Below, in pieces: positions 5,764 to 9,719 of a DNA stretch of 9,719 bases. A program made the translations under genes and the position numbers. This DNA comes from Acidisphaera sp035272265 (lineage in GTDB: Bacteria > Pseudomonadota > Alphaproteobacteria > Acetobacterales > Acetobacteraceae): positions 1 through 9,719 of the forward strand of contig DATEQV010000396.1 in the NCBI GenBank assembly GCA_035272265.1, given 5' to 3'. Below the pieces are notes generated by a model that saw only the letters and a list, made by a program, of their open reading frames with translations, was not told the origin of the DNA and did not search any database. How positions within the stretch are numbered: the first letter of the stretch is position 1; each line of letters begins with the position of its first letter.

Positions 5764-7578
5764 ATGACCGCCGAGCCGAAGCCGGTTCCAGCGCCGGCGG
5801 CTGAACCGCGGCTGACCGCGCCGCTTTCGATGCCTGACGGGGTCGACGACGATCCCGTCAAGACGGCGGCCGATGTGATGGACCGCGCGTTTCGCACGCG
5901 AATCGTCGCGTCGGTGACGCTTGGCCTGTCGCCGGCCGAAGTCATCGAATCCTGGGTCGACTGGGGCCTGCACCTGTGGGCCTCGCCCGGACGGCAGATG
6001 TGGCTGGCGTGGAAGGCGGCGCGCAAGGGGCTGCGGTTCGGCGAGTTCGTGCAGCAATGCCTGATGCAGGGCGGACACGCGGACCCGGTCATCGACCCGC
6101 TGCCGGGCGACCGCCGCTTCCTCGACCCGGCGTGGCAGAATTGGCCGTTCAACGTGTACTACCAGAACTTCCTGCTCTGGCAGCAGCTGACGCACAACGC
6201 GGTCACCGGCGTGCATGGCGTCGAACCGGGGCACGAGCGGCAGATCGCGTTCCTTGCGCGGCAGATGCTCGACACGGTCGCGCCGTCGAACTTCGCGGCG
6301 ACGAACCCGGTGGTGATCCAGCGGACGATCGCCGAACACGGCGCCAACCTCGTGCGCGGCTTCGGCTACCTGATGGAGGACATCTCGCGCGGGGTGATGC
6401 ATCCGAACGGCAAGGCCAACCCGCAGGTCGGGCACGAGGTCGCGGTCACACCGGGCAAGGTCGTGTTCCGCAACCGGCTGATCGAGCTGATCCAGTACGC
6501 GCCGACGACCGATCGCGTGGCGCCCGAGCCGCTGCTGATCGTGCCGGCCTGGATCATGAAATACTACATCCTCGACCTGTCACCGCATAACTCGATGGTC
6601 GCCTATCTCGTCGACCGCGGGTTCACGGTGTTCATGATCTCGTGGCGCAACCCCGGGGCGGAGGACCGCGACCTGGGCATGGAGGACTACCTCGATCTCG
6701 GCGTGATGGCGGCGATCGACGCGGTTCGCACCATCACCGGCCGCGACACGCTGCACGCGGCCGGCTACTGCTTGGGCGGGACGCTGCTGTCGATCGCCGC
6801 GGCGGCGATGGCGCGCGACGGCGACAGGCGGCTGCGCTCGGTGTCGCTGTTCGCCGCCCAGCAGGACTTCACCGAGGCGGGCGAGCTGACGCTGTTCACC
6901 ACCGAGAGCCAGATATCGCTGATCGATGACCTGATGTTCGAGCAGGGCTACCTGGATGCGCGCCAGATGGCGGGCGCGTTCCGGATGCTGCGGTCGAACG
7001 ACCTGGTGTATTCGCAGGCAGTGGAGGACTACCTGCTCGGGCAGCGCGAGAAGCAGACCGACCTGATGGCGTGGAACGCCGATGCGACGCGGATGCCCGC
7101 GCGGATGCACAGCGAGTACCTGCACCGGCTGTTCCTGGAGAACGACCTCGCCGAAGGGCGCTACCAGGCGCGGGGCAAGACGGTGGCGATCGGCGACATC
7201 CACGTGCCGATCTTCGCGGTCGGCACCACGACGGACCACGTCGCGCCGTGGCGGTCGGTGCACAAGATCCATCTGCTGACCGACGCCGAGGTGACGTTCG
7301 TGCTGACGGCGGGCGGACACAACGCGGGCATCGTGTCGGAGCCGGGCCATCGCGGCCGGCATTTCCAGATGACGACGCGCCCGGCCAATGGCCTTTACGT
7401 CGCGCCCGACGAGTGGCGCGCGACGGCGCCGGAGGTGCCCGGCTCGTGGTGGCTCGCCTGGGCGGAGTGGCTGCTGTCGCGCTCCGGCGGACCGGTCGCG
7501 CCGCCGCCGATAGGACGGCCTGAGGCGGGGCTGCCACCGCTCGCTGATGCGCCGGGCGAGTACGTGCTGCAGGCGTAG
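5764..7578 (+). CDS. phaC: Poly(3-hydroxyalkanoate) synthase (PhaC, class I-like)
   Basis: This 604-residue enzyme polymerises hydroxyacyl-CoA into PHA storage granules, releasing CoA. The PhaC N-terminal region spans about 60-240 and the alpha/beta-hydrolase catalytic region about 250-540. The lipase-like box is GYCLGG, with nucleophile C336. The rest of the expected catalytic triad is D491 (TTTDHVAPW) and H519 (AGGHNAGIV). Length and the lack of a neighbouring phaE or phaR point to a class I-like enzyme that works alone. The first 22 residues are Pro/Ala-rich, and a later Met (residue 23) could be an alternative start. It is the last gene of a run of two CBS genes behind a FixK-type box, not in the usual phaCAB arrangement. 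This suggests a second, low-oxygen-induced synthase that stores carbon and reducing power when respiration is limited; that role is inferred. Confidence 0.95.
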   Translation: MTAEPKPVPAPAAEPRLTAPLSMPDGVDDDPVKTAADVMDRAFRTRIVASVTLGLSPAEVIESWVDWGLHLWASPGRQMWLAWKAARKGLRFGEFVQQCLMQGGHADPVIDPLPGDRRFLDPAWQNWPFNVYYQNFLLWQQLTHNAVTGVHGVEPGHERQIAFLARQMLDTVAPSNFAATNPVVIQRTIAEHGANLVRGFGYLMEDISRGVMHPNGKANPQVGHEVAVTPGKVVFRNRLIELIQYAPTTDRVAPEPLLIVPAWIMKYYILDLSPHNSMVAYLVDRGFTVFMISWRNPGAEDRDLGMEDYLDLGVMAAIDAVRTITGRDTLHAAGYCLGGTLLSIAAAAMARDGDRRLRSVSLFAAQQDFTEAGELTLFTTESQISLIDDLMFEQGYLDARQMAGAFRMLRSNDLVYSQAVEDYLLGQREKQTDLMAWNADATRMPARMHSEYLHRLFLENDLAEGRYQARGKTVAIGDIHVPIFAVGTTTDHVAPWRSVHKIHLLTDAEVTFVLTAGGHNAGIVSEPGHRGRHFQMTTRPANGLYVAPDEWRATAPEVPGSWWLAWAEWLLSRSGGPVAPPPIGRPEAGLPPLADAPGEYVLQA

Positions 7579-7588
7579 GGACGGAGGC

Positions 7589-7602
7589 TTGACCTGGATC
7601 AG
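7589..7602 (+). promoter_or_regulatory. FixK/FNR-type box upstream of the phasin-like gene
   Basis: TTGACCTGGATCAG matches the TTGAY-N4-ATCAA consensus at all but the last base. It begins 11 bases after the phaC stop and is centred about 64 bases before the ATG at 7660. A class II site would put the transcript start near 7637. It would let the phasin-like gene, and perhaps the kinase fusion behind it, be driven separately from phaC by the same regulator. Confidence 0.65.
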
Positions 7603-7659
7603 TGCGCGGGATGTGCGCCCCGCGCCTGATGGGCCCACCCGATTTTAGGGGATGTTCCC

Positions 7660-8070
7660 ATGGCAGACATGACCAACCTACCGTCGACGCTGCGTCCGGA
7701 GACGGTGCTGGCGGGCGCGCAACGCGGGCTGGCGTGCTGGTCGAAGGCCTGCACCGAGGTGGCGCACGGGCTGATGGCCGCCAGCATGGCGCAGGCCGAG
7801 GTGGCTCGCTCGCTATATGCGGCCGAGGCAGGCGACTGGACCGCGATGGCGACCCACGCGAAACCGCATGAGGCCGGCGAGCATCTGATCTCGAACTCAC
7901 GCGCGCGCTACGAAGCGGCGGTGAACGCGTATCGCAAGATCAACGACGATCTTGCGGCGCATGTCTTCAAGGCCGCCGAGACGCTGATGGGCGCGCTCAC
8001 CGACGAGCCGCCGGTTCCTGGCGCAGCCGACACGAAGCTCGAGGCCGCCGACCCGAAGCGGCTCACCTAA
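7660..8070 (+). CDS. Phasin-like granule-associated protein
   Basis: This 136-residue, mostly helical protein has no membrane segment or signal peptide. Helical stretches appear at about 12-57 (QRGLACWSKACTEVAHGL, rich in A, M and L) and about 71-113 (YEAAVNAYRKINDDLAAHVF), followed by a Pro/Ala-rich tail. Size, alanine-rich amphipathic helices and position behind phaC resemble phasins, which coat PHA granules and control their number and size. The match is by pattern and context, not by a diagnostic motif, so a general helical protein remains possible. The ATG is preceded by AGGGGA with 7-base spacing. A FixK-type box lies upstream, indicating its own promoter. The gap to the next gene is 116 bases and holds a perfect palindrome at 8102-8113 but no T run. 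Confidence 0.7.
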   Translation: MADMTNLPSTLRPETVLAGAQRGLACWSKACTEVAHGLMAASMAQAEVARSLYAAEAGDWTAMATHAKPHEAGEHLISNSRARYEAAVNAYRKINDDLAAHVFKAAETLMGALTDEPPVPGAADTKLEAADPKRLT

Positions 8071-8186
8071 GCCGGCCGTCTTCGGTCCGCCCTGCTTGTC
8101 GTCCCGCGCGGGATGCGGGCATGTCCCACCGCGCGCCCGCCTGACGCGACGGAGCCGGCGCGCACGCGCAGATCGGGGCCGAGTCA

Positions 8187-9689
8187 ATGGCGTTACCGGA
8201 TTGCCAGCATGAGGTGGGCGCCTTCCTGAACGCGCTTGCCGGCAGCGCGCCGATCGAGACCCACATCTCCGCCGTCTTCGTCGGGGCCGATACGGTGTGG
8301 AAGCTGAAGAAGGCGGTGCATCTGCCGTTCGTCGACTTCAGCACGCTTCAGGCGCGTCATCGCTTCCTGCGGCGCGAGCTGGAGCTGAACCGGCCGCATG
8401 CGCCGGGGATCTACCGCGACCTCGCCGCGATCGAACGCGGACCGGACGGAGGGCTGGCGATCCGGCCCGAACCTGAAAGCACCGCGCCGCTCGACTGGGT
8501 GCTGCGGATGGCGCGCATCCCCGAGGACGCCTTCCTCGACCGGATCGCCGAACGCGGCGGCCTGACGCCGGAGCTGCTGGACGCGCTCGGCGACTGCGTT
8601 GCGAACGACCATCGGGCGAGGCCGCCGATCGCGGGTGTCGACAGCGCGGCCGCGCTGCGGGGCGTCGTCGCGGAGGCGGCGGAGAGCGCGCGCTCCGTCG
8701 GTCTCGCGCCGGGCACCATCGGCCGCTGGGAGGCGGACGTCCGGCGGGCGTTGGACGAGGCGGCCGAGTGGCTGAACGGCCGCGCCGCCGCCGGCTTCGT
8801 CCGCCGCTGCCACGGCGACCTGCATCTGGGCAATCTGTGCCTGTGGCACGGCGCGCCGGTGCCGTTCGACGCGCTGGAGTTCGATGAGGCGCTGGCGACG
8901 ATCGACGTCGGCTACGATCTGGCGTTCCTGGTGATGGACGTCGATTGCCGCGTCGGCCGGAGCGAAGCGAACCGGCTGTTCAATCGCTATCTCGCCCGCA
9001 CCGGCGATGCGGCGGTGGTGCGCGGCATGCCGGCCTTCCTGTTGCTGCGCGCGATGGTGCGCGCCTACGTGGTCGCCGCGTCGGGCAGGCCGGAGGGTGC
9101 CGGGCGGTACCTGCGCGCGGCGTCGGCATATCTGCAACCGGAGCCGGCCGTCATGGTGGCGATCGGGGGCTTGCCGGGCACCGGCAAGTCGACCCAGGCG
9201 CGACGGCTGGCGCCGGTCGTCGGGCCCGCGCCGGGGGCGGTGATCCTGCGCAGCGACGAGATCCGCAAGCGCCGCTTCGGCGTCGCACCCGAGCAGCGTC
9301 TGCCGCAGGCCGCCTACGCGCCGGCAGCCGACGCGGCGGTGGCGGCGGAACTGGACGAACTGGCCGGCACCGTCGCCGCTGCCGGGCACGCCGTCATCGG
9401 CGACGCGACCTTTCTCGATGCCGGTCTGCGCGCGGCGGTCGCGCGTGCGGCCGAATCGGCTGGCGTGAAGTTCGTCGGCGTTTGGCTGAGGGCGCCGCTC
9501 GACGTGCTGGAGCGGCGGATCGGCGCGCGGCGCAAAGACGCCTCCGATGCGGGCGTGGACGTGCTGCGCGCGATGGCGCCCACCTCGGCGCCGCCCGCGG
9601 AGTGGGTCGTCGTCGATGCAACCGACGGTGAGGCGGCGGCTGCGCAGATCGCGCGGGCGGTGGATGCGGCGCGGCGCCGGCCGGGGTAG
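8187..9689 (+). CDS. Fusion of aminoglycoside-phosphotransferase-like kinase and P-loop ATPase
   Basis: This 500-residue soluble protein has two kinase parts. The N-terminal part (about 20-310) is APH-like: ETHISAVFVGADTVWKLKK (24-42) in the N lobe, then the catalytic loop HGDLHLGN (H209, D211, N216) and FDALEFDE with D228 as the likely metal ligand. The C-terminal part (about 320-497) is a P-loop kinase with Walker A GLPGTGKST (G328, K334, S335) and RSDEIRKRRFG (D357), similar to zeta-toxin/chloramphenicol-phosphotransferase-like folds. Mycobacterial Rv2004c, a DosR-regulon gene, has this domain order. The substrate is unknown and I see no reason to infer antibiotic resistance. It may share the transcript of the phasin-like gene. 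The ATG start has only a weak upstream GGGG; the homologous N-terminal region begins close by, which supports it. The fusion is complete and has no frameshift. Confidence 0.88.
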   Translation: MALPDCQHEVGAFLNALAGSAPIETHISAVFVGADTVWKLKKAVHLPFVDFSTLQARHRFLRRELELNRPHAPGIYRDLAAIERGPDGGLAIRPEPESTAPLDWVLRMARIPEDAFLDRIAERGGLTPELLDALGDCVANDHRARPPIAGVDSAAALRGVVAEAAESARSVGLAPGTIGRWEADVRRALDEAAEWLNGRAAAGFVRRCHGDLHLGNLCLWHGAPVPFDALEFDEALATIDVGYDLAFLVMDVDCRVGRSEANRLFNRYLARTGDAAVVRGMPAFLLLRAMVRAYVVAASGRPEGAGRYLRAASAYLQPEPAVMVAIGGLPGTGKSTQARRLAPVVGPAPGAVILRSDEIRKRRFGVAPEQRLPQAAYAPAADAAVAAELDELAGTVAAAGHAVIGDATFLDAGLRAAVARAAESAGVKFVGVWLRAPLDVLERRIGARRKDASDAGVDVLRAMAPTSAPPAEWVVVDATDGEAAAAQIARAVDAARRRPG

Positions 9690-9691
9690 GC

Positions 9692-9705
9692 TTGAGACAA
9701 GTCAA
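9692..9705. promoter_or_regulatory. FixK/FNR-type box at the right edge
   Basis: TTGAGACAAGTCAA is a perfect TTGA-N6-TCAA dyad, starting 3 bases after the stop codon of the kinase fusion. It likely serves a plus-strand gene beyond the window. It differs from the other boxes in having TCAA rather than TCAG and G/G flanking the spacer. Confidence 0.5.
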
Positions 9706-9719
9706 TGCCGGCGCGGACG

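Noticed and set aside
5305..6435. Minus-strand open frame (376 codons) opposite the third CBS gene and phaC
   Set aside because: It has low-complexity R/H/A/V content and no recognisable domain, and lies opposite genes with catalytic or CBS motifs.
8102..8113. Palindrome TCCCGCGCGGGA between the phasin-like gene and the kinase fusion
   Set aside because: There is no loop and no T run, and such palindromes are frequent in DNA of this G+C content, so it is not called as a terminator or operator.
8193..9389. Minus-strand open frame (398 codons) opposite the kinase fusion
   Set aside because: This is a shadow frame; the plus strand holds intact HGDLHLGN and Walker A motifs.

Overview
The window is high-GC DNA (clearly above 60% G+C, strong G/C at third codon positions) from what looks like an alphaproteobacterium. 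The main clue is a complete FixL-FixJ-FixK oxygen-sensing cascade plus a FixT-like feedback protein, a set typical of Alphaproteobacteria such as Caulobacter, Bradyrhizobium, Sinorhizobium and the Rhodospirillales. A polyhydroxyalkanoate (PHA) synthase and a likely phasin fit this. No tRNA, rRNA, CRISPR array or mobile element is visible. The species cannot be named from the sequence.

Left half, minus strand (about 186-3010): fixJ, fixL (GTGA overlap), a single-domain receiver that is probably fixT, and a 67-residue charged helical protein, closed by a small terminator-like hairpin. FixL keeps the heme-binding PAS residues (H200, R206, R220) and the phospho-acceptor H291. A FixK/FNR-type box overlaps the fixL stop codon, just upstream of fixT. 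This suggests the known loop FixL-FixJ -> FixK -> FixT, with FixT acting back on FixL. fixJ and fixK diverge from a short intergenic region holding a perfect inverted repeat, GTACGT-N6-ACGTAC, the best candidate for the FixJ operator.

Right half, plus strand (3113-9689): fixK; a CBS-CBS-BON protein; two more CBS-pair proteins followed closely by a PHA synthase (phaC); a phasin-like protein; and a fused aminoglycoside-phosphotransferase-like/P-loop kinase. FixK-type boxes precede the second CBS gene (4690-4703) and the phasin-like gene (7589-7602). Another lies at the right edge (9692-9705), pointing to a gene outside the window. Three of the boxes share the extended form TTGAYNNNGATCAGTG.

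Taken together, this reads as an oxygen-sensing circuit located beside its likely targets: adenylate-sensing CBS proteins, carbon storage as PHA, and an uncharacterised kinase fusion. The content recalls the mycobacterial DosR dormancy regulon, which also combines a heme sensor kinase, a LuxR-type regulator, a CBS protein (Hrp1), a homologous kinase fusion (Rv2004c) and a storage-lipid synthase. The regulatory links are inferred from motifs and position and are not proven. Every intergenic stretch is shorter than about 210 bases.
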